Part shown: positions 1 to 10,715 of the stretch, piece by piece | Layout of the letters: every line of letters starts with the position of its first letter | Numbering within the stretch: position 1 is the stretch's first letter | Assembly: GCF_000381985.1 (NCBI RefSeq) | Contig: NZ_KB907352.1 | Location: 1 to 64,000, forward strand | Length of the DNA stretch: 64,000 bases | From: Novispirillum itersonii subsp. itersonii ATCC 12639 | GTDB lineage: Bacteria; Pseudomonadota; Alphaproteobacteria; Rhodospirillales; Rhodospirillaceae | Direction: 5' to 3' | Program-made: the position numbers and the translations under genes | Notes under the pieces: model-generated | The model's database searches: none | What the model was told of the DNA's origin: nothing | Seen by the model: only the letters and a program-made list of their open reading frames with translations

Positions 1-1191
<1,191 letters not shown>

Positions 1192-1276
1192 TCTGGAACC
1201 CGTTCTTTCCGTGGGTGGTAGGGCAAGTTAATAAACGCCAGTGCGCTGGAACGCCTGGCGTTTTCCGGAGAGGAAA

Positions 1277-1350
<74 letters not shown>

Positions 1351-1463
1351 CCGGCGTTTGCCCGACCCCATGTGCAGCTCCCGGGAGCAGTTGCTCCTTG
1401 CGTGCGGGAACCGATATGACGGGCTCTGGACGGCACGCTAGGCCGACGCCGGTGGGCGGTAGT

Positions 1464-1549
1464 TGGTGGAGGGGGAAGGATTCGAACCTTCGTAGACATA
1501 CGTCGGCAGATTTACAGTCTGCTGCCATTGACCGCTCGGCCACCCCTCC
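1464..1549 (-). tRNA. tRNA-Tyr (anticodon GTA)
   Basis: On the minus strand an 86-base class II tRNA with a long variable arm is visible. The acceptor stem GGAGGGG/CCCCTCC, the anticodon GTA in a loop reading CTGTAAA, discriminator A and an encoded CCA identify it. It is the first gene after a good promoter and leads the tRNA-Tyr, tRNA-Gly, tuf series. Confidence 0.97.
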
Positions 1550-1584
1550 TCAGGGACCCGCACCACCCGGCGTCGGGAGCCCGG

Positions 1585-1613
1585 TTTCTAAAGGGGTTAG
1601 CCCCCTCTGTCAA
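1585..1613 (-). promoter_or_regulatory. Sigma-70-type promoter of the tRNA-tuf operon
   Basis: On the minus strand a perfect -35 TTGACA (1608-1613) is followed after exactly 17 bases by TAGAAA (1585-1590). It lies about 36 bases ahead of the tRNA-Tyr 5' end, the distance expected for a stable-RNA promoter. The spacer holds a GC-rich inverted repeat, GGGGGCTAACCCC. Confidence 0.7.
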
Positions 1614-1801
1614 CGAGAAAAATGAAGTTTTTTACGAAATCATGATGACCCCGGCGGAAACTCCAGTGTTCATGCGGGTCTGCGGGGTTTCACTTTTTTC
1701 AGCATCGCCCCGTCCGTCGGCCTGACAAAAGCTTTTCTCCCCTGACGCTTCCAACTGCTATACACGCGCATTGTATTTTTATTTTTCCGGGATCCCGCAC
1801 A

Positions 1802-2707
1802 ATGGCGCGCAAACCCCTTCCGCCGACCCGTCCGTCGGCTTCCGCCCCGTCTTCATCCGGGCGTGACGTACCGGCCCGGCCCGACAGCCGCCCGGCACGT
1901 TCCGGTGCCCCGCGCGGCGCAGCCCCCCGGGGCGCGGTACAGAAAGGCGGATCGCGCAGCGGGGAACTCTGGCTGTATGGCCGCCATCCGGTGGAAGCCG
2001 CCCTGCTGAACCCCGACCGGCGCTGCCGTCGCCTGATGGTAACGCGGGAAGCCCGCGCCGATCTTGACGCTGTGCTAAGCCGCTCCCCCCACGCGCCGAC
2101 CATTGAACCGGCAGACCGGGCTGCCCTGAATGATCTGCTGGGAGAACAGGCGATCCATCAAGGCATGGCCCTGCGGGTTGATCCGCTGCCGGACCTGACA
2201 CCGGAAGATCTGGTTGAACGCCATGCCGATGCCAGCGATGCCGTGGTCCTCGTGCTGGATCAGGTCACCGACCCCCACAACGTCGGGGCCGTTCTGCGCT
2301 CTGCCGCTGCGTTCGGGGCCGTCGCCGTGCTGGTGCAGGACCGCCATTCCCCGGAAGAAACCGGCGTTCTGGCAAAGTCAGCATCGGGTGCGCTGGAGCG
2401 GATGCCGCTGGTACGGGTCGCCAATCTGGCCCGGGCACTGGAAACCCTGAAAGACGGCGGTTTCTGGGCTGCCGGTCTGGCGGCTGACGGGCCGACCACC
2501 CTGGCCGGGGCTAAACTGTCCGGTAAAGTGGCTCTGGTGCTGGGATCGGAAGGGGCAGGCCTGCGCCGTCTGACCCGGGACACCTGCGATCTTCTGGTCC
2601 GTCTGCCAATGATGCCGGATAGCATGGAAAGCCTGAATGTTTCCAACGCCGCCGCCATCGCACTTTACGAAGTCCGGCGGGCCGCGCTGGAAGCTGCGCA
2701 GGGATAA
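1802..2707 (+). CDS. rlmB: 23S rRNA 2'-O-methyltransferase RlmB (TrmH/SpoU family)
   Basis: The protein (301 aa) methylates the 2'-OH of a conserved guanosine of 23S rRNA (G2251 in E. coli) using SAM. The first 50 or so residues are a low-complexity basic and proline-rich tail rich in Arg, Ala and Pro, longer than in the E. coli enzyme. A SpoU substrate-binding domain follows (about 57-130). The SPOUT catalytic domain contains DQVTDPHNVGAVLRSA, the GSEGAGL motif and the terminal NVSNAAAIALYE motif of the SAM-binding knot. It is followed by tRNA-Thr on the same strand. Other 2'-O-methyltransferases of the family are possible, but the N-terminal domain favours RlmB. Confidence 0.92.
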   Translation: MARKPLPPTRPSASAPSSSGRDVPARPDSRPARSGAPRGAAPRGAVQKGGSRSGELWLYGRHPVEAALLNPDRRCRRLMVTREARADLDAVLSRSPHAPTIEPADRAALNDLLGEQAIHQGMALRVDPLPDLTPEDLVERHADASDAVVLVLDQVTDPHNVGAVLRSAAAFGAVAVLVQDRHSPEETGVLAKSASGALERMPLVRVANLARALETLKDGGFWAAGLAADGPTTLAGAKLSGKVALVLGSEGAGLRRLTRDTCDLLVRLPMMPDSMESLNVSNAAAIALYEVRRAALEAAQG

Positions 2708-2825
2708 TCGGACACAGAACGGGCCGCGCCGGGATAAAATCTGAAAAAATTCTTTTCCTCCCGGCGCGGTCACGCTATGTAAACCCCAGATGGGCTTGCG
2801 GTATGTTCGCAACGCCTCTGACGAT

Positions 2826-2901
2826 GCCCTTATAGCTCAGCTGGTAGAGCACCTGATTTGTAATCAGGGGGTCGCGGGTTCGATCCCTGCTGAGGGCACC
2901 A
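2826..2901 (+). tRNA. tRNA-Thr (anticodon TGT)
   Basis: A 76-base cloverleaf starts at GCCCTTA and ends in TGAGGGC plus ACCA. The anticodon loop is TTTGTAA with anticodon TGT, and the T loop is GGTTCGATCCC. The CCA end is encoded. It lies on the opposite strand from the tRNA-Tyr/Gly pair. Confidence 0.97.
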
Positions 2902-2933
2902 GACGCCTGAAACCCTGTAAGGGGCTTCACAAA

Positions 2934-2967
2934 AACCAGCCGGATTACTCCGGCTGGTTTTTTGTTT
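2934..2967. terminator. Bidirectional intrinsic terminator
   Basis: The inverted repeat ACCAGCCGG-ATTACT-CCGGCTGGT has T tracts on both sides. It can end the tRNA-Thr transcript rightward and the sbcC transcript leftward, whose stop codon sits at its edge. Confidence 0.85.
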
Positions 2968-5900
2968 TTATCCCGCCGACATCCCCCGCACTTCCACCCG
3001 GCTGCCCCCCGGCTGTTTGCGGATGTAGAAGCCGTTGGGAATCGCCTCCTGCACCAAAGGAACATGAGAGATCAGGCCAACGGCACGGTTCTGGCTGACC
3101 AGCGTATTCAGCACCTGCAACACCTGATCAAGCGTGCCGGTCCCATGCTCGGTATCGAGGCTGCCGAATCCTTCGTCGATGAAAATGGTGTCCAGCTGCA
3201 CCCGGCCGCTGGTGCTTTCCACCACATCGGCCAGCCCGAGGGCCAGCGCCAGCGCGGCAATGAAGGTTTCTCCCCCGGACAGGGTCGCTGTCGGCCGGTC
3301 CTTGCCGGTATGGGCATCAAACACTTGAATCCCCAGCCCTCTTTGCGCCCGGCCACCACCTTCCGCATCGCGCACCAACTGATAGCGGTGACCGGTCATC
3401 GGCCCCAGCCGGAGATTCGCCGCCTGCAGCACCGCCTCAAACATTGCGGCAATCGCATAAATCTCCAGCGTCAGATTGTGCGGATTCTTCCCGTTCACAG
3501 CCTCAGCGATTCCCCGCAGCGACGCGGTCTGTGCTTCCAGAGCCTCGACATCCCGCATCACATCAGCCAGCGAGTCGCGCAGCCGGATCAGGGCCATCCG
3601 CCGTTGCCGGGCCTCGACCTCCTGCTCCTGCGCGGCACGATAGTCTGCCTGCATCTGTGCAGCCTGCCCCGAGAGGGCCGAAAGATCAGGGCGGGTCACT
3701 CCCTCAATCACAGCGGCGGTCTGCCGGGCCCGCTCCCCGGCCCCGGCCACATCCCGCCGGAATGCCTCCAGCATCGCCTGATCGGCGGCCAGCCGCCCGA
3801 CATCCGGCATCAGGGCCTGATAAGCCTCCGGGGTCAGACCGGCCTGAGCAAGCCGGTCCCCAAAGACCCCCTCAGCCTCCTGCTGGCGGCGCAGACGGTC
3901 GGCCAGTGTCTGCTGTGCCGCCTGAACATCCTTGGCGGCCCCCAGATCAGCCTCACGCGCAGCCTGCAATGCCGTCTCAGCCCGGTGCCGGGCTTTCACC
4001 ATTGTCTCCAGCCGGGCCTCAACGGCCTGAAGCGCCGCCTGCAGGGCCGCCGGATCCCGGATCGGTTCAGGCACCGTCTCCAGCAGGGCATCCCGCCGGG
4101 CCAGCAGCACCGTCAGCGCCCGGTGCTGCTCCGTCAGAGCGTCCCGCAGGTGATCACGCCTTTCCTCGGCCGCAGTCGCCTGCCCTGCTTCCCGCTCCAG
4201 CACCGCCTCGGCGGCGGAAAGGTCGGTCCCCGGCCCCAAAGCCGCCAGATCCGCATCAAGGGTCTTTAACGTTTGCCGCAGGGTTTCCGGCGGATGGTCC
4301 GGGGCCTCCTGCTGTGATAAGCGCGTTTCCCGCTCAGCCAGAACACTCAGCGCCGACGCCAGACCCTGCTCTGCCGTCCGGGCGGCCTGATCGGCCTTCT
4401 GCCACACCGCTTCAGCCTGCTTCAGGGCCGCAACCGGATCCCCGGTTTCTGCTCCTCCCCGGGCCGGAGCCGGGTGATCCTGCCCGCCGCAGACCGGGCA
4501 TGGCGCGCCGGGGGTCAGACGGCTGGCCAAATGCAGCGCCTGACGGTGCAGCACGCCCTGCTCCGCCCTTTCCATGGCCTGACGGGCGTCTGTCAGGGCG
4601 GCATAGGCCCTGTCACGGTCAGCCTGCCCGGTGGTGACAGCCTGCCGGGCCATCGTCCGGTCCTGCTGGGCGCTGGCATAGTCCGTCGCCTGCTTCAGGG
4701 CCTGCTGAAGGGCCTGCCTGCGCACCAGCAGATCCGCCCGCCGGGCTTCGGTCTGCCGGGCCTGTTTCAGGGCTTCAGACCGCTGGCGCTGGCTCTCCCG
4801 CAGGCGGTCAAGCGTCGCCTGCGCCTCCTGCGTCTGCCGCTGCCCGTCCCGTTCTGCCTTCTGTGCCGCCTGCAAGGCCGCCAGCACATCCGCAGCCTGA
4901 TCCAGTGTACGCCGATGACGGGCCAGATCATCGACCTGCCGCCGCAACTGCTCCATCAGGGGATCCTGAGCGACCTGCTCCGCCCAACGCTCTGCCGCAG
5001 CCCGGGCAGCTTCAGCCGCTTGCCCGGCAGCCGTCTGCATCCGGGTCAGCGCAACCTCTGCCGCCTGCCGGTCAACCTTCGCCGTGCGGGCCGCAGTCTC
5101 AACGTCGGCCAGGGACTGTGCCAGCCGGACCTGTTCCAGCCGCAGGGCGAGGGCATCCATCCCCTCACTCCGGGCCTGTAAAGCCATCAGAGCTTGCTGC
5201 GCCTGCTCTGCGGCCACAAACAGCGCTTCAGCCTTCTCTGCAGTCAGCAGCGCCGTCTGCGCGGCCTGTGCGGCCTCAGTCGCCTCTGTCAGCGCCTGAA
5301 CGCGACCGACATGCTGCTCTTCGGCTCCGGCAATACCCGCTTTCAGGGCATCATCGGTCTCAAAACCTTCCACGGCCAGACGTTGCGCATACACCGCCCG
5401 CTGCTGCTGCACCTGCTGTCTGGCCGCGTCAGCCTGCGTCTTCAGGCTTTCGGCCAGACGGCGGTACAGCGACACATCGAACAGATCCCGCAGAATCTCG
5501 ACCCGCTGCGGGGTCTTCGCCGACAGAAAAGCCTCAAACCGCCCCTGCGGCAGCAGCACGATCTGGCGGAACTGCTCCGCCCTATAACCCAGCCGGTCAG
5601 TGATCGCGGCATCGACCAGCCCGACCTTCTTCTCGGCAATCACCTTGCCCGGTCGGTCGGGGGTAATCTCCTCCAACGGCAGACCTGTCGCATCAAACAG
5701 ATAGGCCTCGTGCCTGTCGCGGGTTTCACCGCCACCACGACGGCTTGGGCGCGTCTGCTCCGGGCGGCGTAACGCCACATATCGGTGGCCACCGACATCA
5801 AACACGAACTCCACCTCGGTCCGCAGATCAGCCGGGGCATGGTCGGACCGCAGCGAGACCGCGTCCTGATCGATATTCGCGGGCTGCCCGAACAGGGCAA

Positions 5901-6048
5901 AGGTCATCGCACTGAACAGCGTTGATTTACCCGATCCGGTCTGACCGTAGATGCCGAACACCCCGGCCTGCACCGCCTCGCGGAAATCAATCACCTGCCG
6001 CCCCGGATAAGGGCCGAAAGCCTGTATCGTCAGACGGACCGGTTTCAT
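2968..6048 (-). CDS. sbcC: SbcC, ATPase subunit of the SbcCD nuclease
   Basis: SbcC is the SMC/Rad50-like subunit of the SbcCD complex, which cleaves hairpins and processes DNA ends. The protein of 1026 residues has a Walker A GQTGSGKST at about 35-43 and long Ala/Gln/Arg-rich coiled coils on each side of a zinc hook CPVC near residue 515. The ABC signature TLSGGETF lies near 922 and the Walker B DTIFIDEGFGSLD near 956. All catalytic elements are intact and the length is typical. Its ATG overlaps the end of sbcD by four bases, so the two subunits are translationally coupled. Confidence 0.96.
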   Translation of the reverse strand: MKPVRLTIQAFGPYPGRQVIDFREAVQAGVFGIYGQTGSGKSTLFSAMTFALFGQPANIDQDAVSLRSDHAPADLRTEVEFVFDVGGHRYVALRRPEQTRPSRRGGGETRDRHEAYLFDATGLPLEEITPDRPGKVIAEKKVGLVDAAITDRLGYRAEQFRQIVLLPQGRFEAFLSAKTPQRVEILRDLFDVSLYRRLAESLKTQADAARQQVQQQRAVYAQRLAVEGFETDDALKAGIAGAEEQHVGRVQALTEATEAAQAAQTALLTAEKAEALFVAAEQAQQALMALQARSEGMDALALRLEQVRLAQSLADVETAARTAKVDRQAAEVALTRMQTAAGQAAEAARAAAERWAEQVAQDPLMEQLRRQVDDLARHRRTLDQAADVLAALQAAQKAERDGQRQTQEAQATLDRLRESQRQRSEALKQARQTEARRADLLVRRQALQQALKQATDYASAQQDRTMARQAVTTGQADRDRAYAALTDARQAMERAEQGVLHRQALHLASRLTPGAPCPVCGGQDHPAPARGGAETGDPVAALKQAEAVWQKADQAARTAEQGLASALSVLAERETRLSQQEAPDHPPETLRQTLKTLDADLAALGPGTDLSAAEAVLEREAGQATAAEERRDHLRDALTEQHRALTVLLARRDALLETVPEPIRDPAALQAALQAVEARLETMVKARHRAETALQAAREADLGAAKDVQAAQQTLADRLRRQQEAEGVFGDRLAQAGLTPEAYQALMPDVGRLAADQAMLEAFRRDVAGAGERARQTAAVIEGVTRPDLSALSGQAAQMQADYRAAQEQEVEARQRRMALIRLRDSLADVMRDVEALEAQTASLRGIAEAVNGKNPHNLTLEIYAIAAMFEAVLQAANLRLGPMTGHRYQLVRDAEGGGRAQRGLGIQVFDAHTGKDRPTATLSGGETFIAALALALGLADVVESTSGRVQLDTIFIDEGFGSLDTEHGTGTLDQVLQVLNTLVSQNRAVGLISHVPLVQEAIPNGFYIRKQPGGSRVEVRGMSAG

Positions 6049-7187
6049 GCCTCACCCCCTTCCTGCCGCAGCGCCTGCAGGCCGTCGGCGATCAGGCGCC
6101 GCTCCTCCTCTGACGGAGGGGTATCCCGCAGGAGCCGGAGAAAATCAGCCACCACCTGCGCCGGATCTGACAGCGCGGCGGCCCGGGCGGCCCCCGGGCG
6201 CAACACGCCGGCCCGGCTGTCACGGGCATAGGTCAGCTCACAGGCATTGGGGAACACCGCCCGCAGGCGTTTCATCGCGTCAATCACCGGGGTTTCGTCG
6301 GTCAACACCACCCGGATGAAATCCTCCGACGGCGGCTGACACACCAGATCGGCATGCAGCCCGGTAAGAACCCGCACGGACCGACGGGGGCGGAACGGCA
6401 GCAAGTCGCAGGTTGCCCCTCCTGCCGCATCCAGCGTCACCAGACACATCGACTTCTCGGCACCGGCCTCATCAAATCCAAATGCCAGCGGCGCCCCGGA
6501 ATATCGGATATGCGCAGCCCCGGCCGTCTGCGGGCGGTGCAGATGGCCCAGCGCCACATAATCCGCCCCGGCAAACACGGTGGGGGAAACCGTTTCGACC
6601 CCGCCCGCCCGGACCAGCGGCCGCTCACTGTCGCTGCCCTGCGCCCCGGCAACAAAGGCGTGGGCGACCACCACCCACCGCGCCCCGGCAGGCACCTGCG
6701 CCCGGGCCGCAGCCATCTGCGCAGCCAGAACATCCTGCGGTGTCTGCACGTTGGCATCGGGAAAACATTCACGGGCGGCGTACTCATAGACAAAGGGCAC
6801 CCCGGAGAACACCACCGGCCCATGGGCATCGTGCAGGATCAGCGGCGGTTCTTCCGCACTGACCGCCCCCCGCACCAGCGCCCGGCGGGAATCGGCGAAG
6901 GCCGCCATTGCCTCAATCCGGTCCCCGGAATCGTGATTTCCGGCGATCATCACCACCGCAGCCCGGGTCTCCGCCGCCACACGGGCCAAAAATCCGTTGA
7001 ACTGCCGGACCGCACTGGCTGGCGGGGCAGCGCGGTCAAACAGATCACCTGCCAGAAGCAGCACATCGACGTCGTGCTGGACCACTGCCGTCACGATCTG
7101 ATCAAGGATGGTGGCATGATCCTCTTCCAGAGACAGGCCGTTGAACTGTCGCCCCAGATGAAGATCTGATGTGTGAAGAAGCCGCAT
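6045..7187 (-). CDS. sbcD: SbcD, nuclease subunit of SbcCD
   Basis: This is the Mre11-like metallophosphoesterase partner of SbcC, with 3'-5' exonuclease and hairpin endonuclease activity. The 380-residue product begins MRLLHTSDLHLG and shows the metal-binding motifs DLH, GDLFD, GNHDSGD and GHLHRP in order. The C-terminal part matches the SbcD capping region. Its stop overlaps the sbcC start in a coupled two-gene unit. The start is preceded only by a weak GGCGGAA ribosome-binding site. Confidence 0.95.
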   Translation of the reverse strand: MRLLHTSDLHLGRQFNGLSLEEDHATILDQIVTAVVQHDVDVLLLAGDLFDRAAPPASAVRQFNGFLARVAAETRAAVVMIAGNHDSGDRIEAMAAFADSRRALVRGAVSAEEPPLILHDAHGPVVFSGVPFVYEYAARECFPDANVQTPQDVLAAQMAAARAQVPAGARWVVVAHAFVAGAQGSDSERPLVRAGGVETVSPTVFAGADYVALGHLHRPQTAGAAHIRYSGAPLAFGFDEAGAEKSMCLVTLDAAGGATCDLLPFRPRRSVRVLTGLHADLVCQPPSEDFIRVVLTDETPVIDAMKRLRAVFPNACELTYARDSRAGVLRPGAARAAALSDPAQVVADFLRLLRDTPPSEEERRLIADGLQALRQEGGEA

Positions 7188-7286
7188 CGCCGGTTCCGCC
7201 CCGCCTCAGCCGATAGGATAGAGGCCCCATGTGCCACATCCTGACCGGCCCCCGCAACCGGGGCCGCAGAGAAAACGGGCGACGGG

Positions 7287-8159
7287 TCAGAATGGCCACA
7301 CATCCGCCGTCAGGGCATGCCGGTCAATCACCACCGCCAGAAACACCCCGGCCAGATACTGCATTGACCCCAAAAACACCGCCCGGGCCGTGGTTTTCCC
7401 GGGGTCACGCAGTAAAGACCGGTGCAACCGCAGAAACAGCACCGCTGTCAGAGTGGACAGCAGGGCATAGGCCAGCCCAAGAACCCCCAGCATCCACGGC
7501 AGGGCCGCCGCCAGCACCAGCAGGGCGGAATTAACCGTAATCCAGCGGGCACAGCGCTGCTCGCCCACCAACACCGGCAGCATCGGCACCCCGGCACGGC
7601 TGTAATCATCCTTCAGCATGATCGCCAGAGCCCAGAAATGCGATGGCGTCCACAGGAACAGCACCACTGCCATCAGCGTCGGCAGCAGCCATTGTGCGGG
7701 GTCCACCGCCGCCCCACCGGCGAGAATGGCAAAACTGCCCGCTGCCCCACCGATCACAATGTTGAAGGCCGTACGGCGCTTCAGCCAGACGGTGTAAACA
7801 ACGCCATAGAAAAACGCACCGAGGAACAGGTGAAGGGCCACCACCCAGTTAAACACCCCCAGACACAGCCACATCCCGGCCAGCAGCAACACACCGGCCA
7901 GCCACAGGGCGGCCTGCGGGTTGCCCCCGACGGCCAGCGGACGACGCCGGGTACGCTGCATCAGCCGGTCGATATCGCGGTCATAATAATGGTTGAAGAT
8001 AGAAGAACTGGCGGAGCCGAGGATCATCGCCACCCCCAGCACCAGCAGATGGAGCGGCTCCACCACCGGAGCGACGGCCGAATACCCGACCATCGCAGTC
8101 AGGGCAATCATCACGCCGATCCGCAGTTTACAGAGCTCAAGATAGCTGCGCAGAGTCAT
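7287..8159 (-). CDS. ctaB: Protoheme IX farnesyltransferase (heme O synthase)
   Basis: This integral membrane UbiA-family prenyltransferase converts heme B to heme O, the precursor of heme A for oxidases. The protein is 290 residues from the chosen ATG, which has an AGGGAGGA ribosome-binding site; reading further upstream would add a non-homologous tail. The catalytic NHYYDRDIDRLMQRT motif and the second Asp-containing loop DDYSRAGVPMLPV are present among about nine membrane segments. It lies downstream of the oxidase subunit I-like gene and the DUF420 gene on the same strand, which supports a role in cytochrome oxidase maturation. The symbols cyoE and ctaB are both used. Confidence 0.94.
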   Translation of the reverse strand: MTLRSYLELCKLRIGVMIALTAMVGYSAVAPVVEPLHLLVLGVAMILGSASSSIFNHYYDRDIDRLMQRTRRRPLAVGGNPQAALWLAGVLLLAGMWLCLGVFNWVVALHLFLGAFFYGVVYTVWLKRRTAFNIVIGGAAGSFAILAGGAAVDPAQWLLPTLMAVVLFLWTPSHFWALAIMLKDDYSRAGVPMLPVLVGEQRCARWITVNSALLVLAAALPWMLGVLGLAYALLSTLTAVLFLRLHRSLLRDPGKTTARAVFLGSMQYLAGVFLAVVIDRHALTADVWPF

Positions 8160-8328
8160 CCGGTCCTCCCTGATCCCAAATGGTTGGGATGGGACCGACC
8201 CGCAGCATTCACGCGCGTTTCCGGTCCCGCTTCGTAACGGAGGCCGCCTGAAGCGCCGTCCGTCATCGACTGGATCTGTCTCGGGTACGCAACCAGTAGA
8301 ACACGTTAAGCCTGACTTTAAAACTGGG

Positions 8329-9690
8329 TCAATTCGCGGGTGCAGAACCCTTGCGCGGCGCAACAAGCAGCTTCCAGCCTGCCAGACCAACAAACAGCAC
8401 TCCGCCAATCACCGCCAGCAGGGCCCCGCCCCCCATCACCCCCATCACGATCGTCTTGAGGGGGCTGTCGAGCCCCTGCGATGCCCCGGCGGTCTTGCGG
8501 GCAATCCCCAGCACTCCCGCCCCGAACAGGGCCAGCGCATGCAGGGTCTGCCCCCCGGCATAAAGGGCAAACGCGGTCAGCACCGCCCGCCCCCGGCTGG
8601 TCGCACGCCCGAGTCGCGGCAGGATCACCAGAAAAAACAGCACCATAAAGGCCAGCGTCACCGCACCGATCATCAGGTGGTAATGGGCCGGGGTCCGGGT
8701 ATCCCCTTCCCCGACCAGATAGCCCATCGCCCCACCCAGCGTGAACATCAGTGCGGACAGGGTCAGGCCCACAGCACCGGCCCCATACCGTGCCCATCCA
8801 GCCCGGATCTGAAACCGCGCCAGCGCCAGCAGGGCAATTACCGGCTGAAGAATCAGACCAATCTGGTACAGCCGGGTGAACCCGCTGTGCAGGGTGCCAC
8901 TGGTGACCGGAAAAATCAGATACAGGGCCGGACCGGCAAAGCCGGTGACCAGCACGCTCAGCGCCAGCCACCGCAACAGCACCGGCGGAATCGGCGGCTG
9001 ACCATAGATGGCGCTGCCTGCGGCCTGCCAGGCGGCCAGCATCAGCAGGGTATTCACGAACTGCAGCAGATGCCCGCCCCCCCAGAACAGCATCTCGTTA
9101 TAGGGGATAGGGTCCTGCGCGGGGGCAGCCGACCACGCCAGCCCGACCGACAGCAGTGCGCAGAAATACACCCCGCCCGCAGCCGCCAGCACCATGCCGA
9201 CTCCATCGCGGTCATCAATACCGACGAAGCCCAGCCGGAACACCGGCAGCGCCACCCCCAGAAACAGCAGCCCCAGACCGCTGTAAAACACCGGATGGAC
9301 CATCACCGGAATGTAGTTGTTCAGCGACGGTTCCCCCCACCCCATCATCGCCGGAGCCAGCAGGCAGAGAAAGCCACCCCACGCCAGCCGCAGACCGATC
9401 GCCCCGAGGTATGCCCCCGGCACCAGCCAGCCACCGGCCACCCGGCGGGATGCCACCCACGCGCACAGGGCACCAAACACCGCCAGATACCAGACGCTGA
9501 CACTGAAGGTCACGTGCGTGACCAGCATGCTTTGAAAGAAGTTTTCCGGCAGACCATCCTGTATCCCCGGCGTACGGGACCCGGCAACGCCCAGCGCCAA
9601 CACACCGGCCACCGCCAGCGCACTCAGCGCCAGCAACCCCCAGCCCTGCATTTCCCGGTCAAAGTGATTAAATCGCTGCGTCTGAGCCAT
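8329..9690 (-). CDS. Heme-copper oxidase subunit I-like membrane protein (divergent)
   Basis: The protein (453 aa, about 12 membrane helices) resembles the catalytic subunit of cbb3/NO-reductase-type heme-copper oxidases. Visible candidate ligands are His59 (helix II, low-spin heme), His207 in WGGGHLLQF (copper), and His336 and His338 in HYHLMIG (high- and low-spin heme). The His-His pair normally found one helix after the first copper ligand is not seen; the only histidine there is His268. No subunit II or III gene adjoins it. The genes around it (CoxF-like, DUF420, ctaB) belong to oxidase assembly. It may be a divergent oxidase or a non-catalytic heme-binding relative; the sequence does not decide. 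Confidence 0.75.
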   Translation of the reverse strand: MAQTQRFNHFDREMQGWGLLALSALAVAGVLALGVAGSRTPGIQDGLPENFFQSMLVTHVTFSVSVWYLAVFGALCAWVASRRVAGGWLVPGAYLGAIGLRLAWGGFLCLLAPAMMGWGEPSLNNYIPVMVHPVFYSGLGLLFLGVALPVFRLGFVGIDDRDGVGMVLAAAGGVYFCALLSVGLAWSAAPAQDPIPYNEMLFWGGGHLLQFVNTLLMLAAWQAAGSAIYGQPPIPPVLLRWLALSVLVTGFAGPALYLIFPVTSGTLHSGFTRLYQIGLILQPVIALLALARFQIRAGWARYGAGAVGLTLSALMFTLGGAMGYLVGEGDTRTPAHYHLMIGAVTLAFMVLFFLVILPRLGRATSRGRAVLTAFALYAGGQTLHALALFGAGVLGIARKTAGASQGLDSPLKTIVMGVMGGGALLAVIGGVLFVGLAGWKLLVAPRKGSAPAN

Positions 9691-9805
9691 CGTGATCCCT
9701 GATGTTGCGCCACTCTGCGGCGGCGTTTATGCCCGGAAGACCGGACCGTCACCGGATATGTAAGCTGTCTCGCGGCCTGCGGTATCACCGCAGACAAAAA
9801 ATGCG

Positions 9806-10228
9806 TCACACATACAGGTGGTACAGCAGGGCATACACGATCACGCCGCTGACCGAAACCGTCAGCCACACCGCCCAGGTCCATCTGGCCAGACGGCGGT
9901 GACGGTCAAAATCCCCGCGCAGGGCGTGGCGGACCGTCAGCAGGATCATCGGCACGTTCAGGACAGCCAGCACCACATGCCCGATCAGCAGGGCATAATA
10001 GACCGGACGGATCCAGCCCTGCCCGCGAAAGACAAAAATCGGCGCGGTGGCATGATAAAGCAGGTAGCTGGCCAGAAAGACTGCCGATACCCCCAGCGCC
10101 GCCAGCATGATCCGCCGGTGACGGTCCCGGTCGCCGGAACGGATCGCCAGCCGCCCGGCCAGCAGCAGCAGGGTTGCCGCCGCGTTCAGGGCCGCATTGA
10201 GATGCGGCAGAATTTGCGCCGTCTCCAT
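9806..10228 (-). CDS. DUF420 membrane protein
   Basis: The start METAQILPH is chosen for its GGAGGGG ribosome-binding site. The 140-residue product has four predicted membrane helices and a histidine-rich pattern (HRRIM, LLYH, GHVVLAVLN, HRRLARW) typical of DUF420 proteins. These occur beside cytochrome oxidase and SCO genes and are suspected to help assemble oxidase or bind heme; the function is not proven. It lies between the CoxF-like gene and the oxidase-like gene on the same strand, 115 bases ahead of the latter. Confidence 0.82.
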   Translation of the reverse strand: METAQILPHLNAALNAAATLLLLAGRLAIRSGDRDRHRRIMLAALGVSAVFLASYLLYHATAPIFVFRGQGWIRPVYYALLIGHVVLAVLNVPMILLTVRHALRGDFDRHRRLARWTWAVWLTVSVSGVIVYALLYHLYV

Positions 10229-10263
10229 TCCACCCCTCCCTTCTTCCGGTTTCTGAGAACGCC

Positions 10264-10440
10264 TTAACGGAACCCCGGGGGAACCCCCAGCAGGCCGGTT
10301 TTGAGGATGATGGTGGCATAAAACAGCAGTGCCAGTCCGCCGATGACGGCACCCAGCCAAAGATTGCGGCGCCTGCGGGCGGAGACCGCAGACGCTGCTG
10401 CCGAGTCGGTTGCTTCGGGTTCTGTGGATCGGCGGGCCAT
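10264..10440 (-). CDS. Small single-helix protein, CoxF-like
   Basis: The 58-residue protein starts at MARRSTEPEA behind a GGGGAG site. A basic stretch ARRRRN is followed by one membrane helix (about residues 29-48, LGAVIGGLALLFYATIIL). This shape, with the FYATIILK tail of the helix, resembles the small CoxF proteins found between ctaB and ctaG in alphaproteobacterial oxidase operons. It is the first gene of the minus-strand set with DUF420, the oxidase-like gene and ctaB. The assignment rests on shape and context only. Confidence 0.6.
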   Translation of the reverse strand: MARRSTEPEATDSAAASAVSARRRRNLWLGAVIGGLALLFYATIILKTGLLGVPPGFR

Positions 10441-10715
10441 GGCTGATCTCCCCGGTGACACTGGACGGGTCCGAAACCGGACTCCTGATCCCAATCAGCC
10501 TACACGGCCCCTCCCGACAGGGAAAGACCATTCTTTTCAGGCAGGTAATTTCTGATCACCATACAAGTCAAATCCGAAACCGGGCTGCCTTCGCAGTCGA
10601 AAAATCATACTAAAATGATCAGCCTTTCACAGTCTCCCGCCTTCCGATATGCTGTCCTGAGACGTCTTCTCCACTTCCCCTCTCTGACGGGGATCCTTTC
10701 CGGAGGACCGAGATC

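Noticed and set aside
2962-5772. Several long plus-strand reading frames opposite sbcC
   Set aside because: They are mirror frames of the GC-rich SbcC coding sequence, rich in Pro, Ala, Gln and Arg with no known domains.
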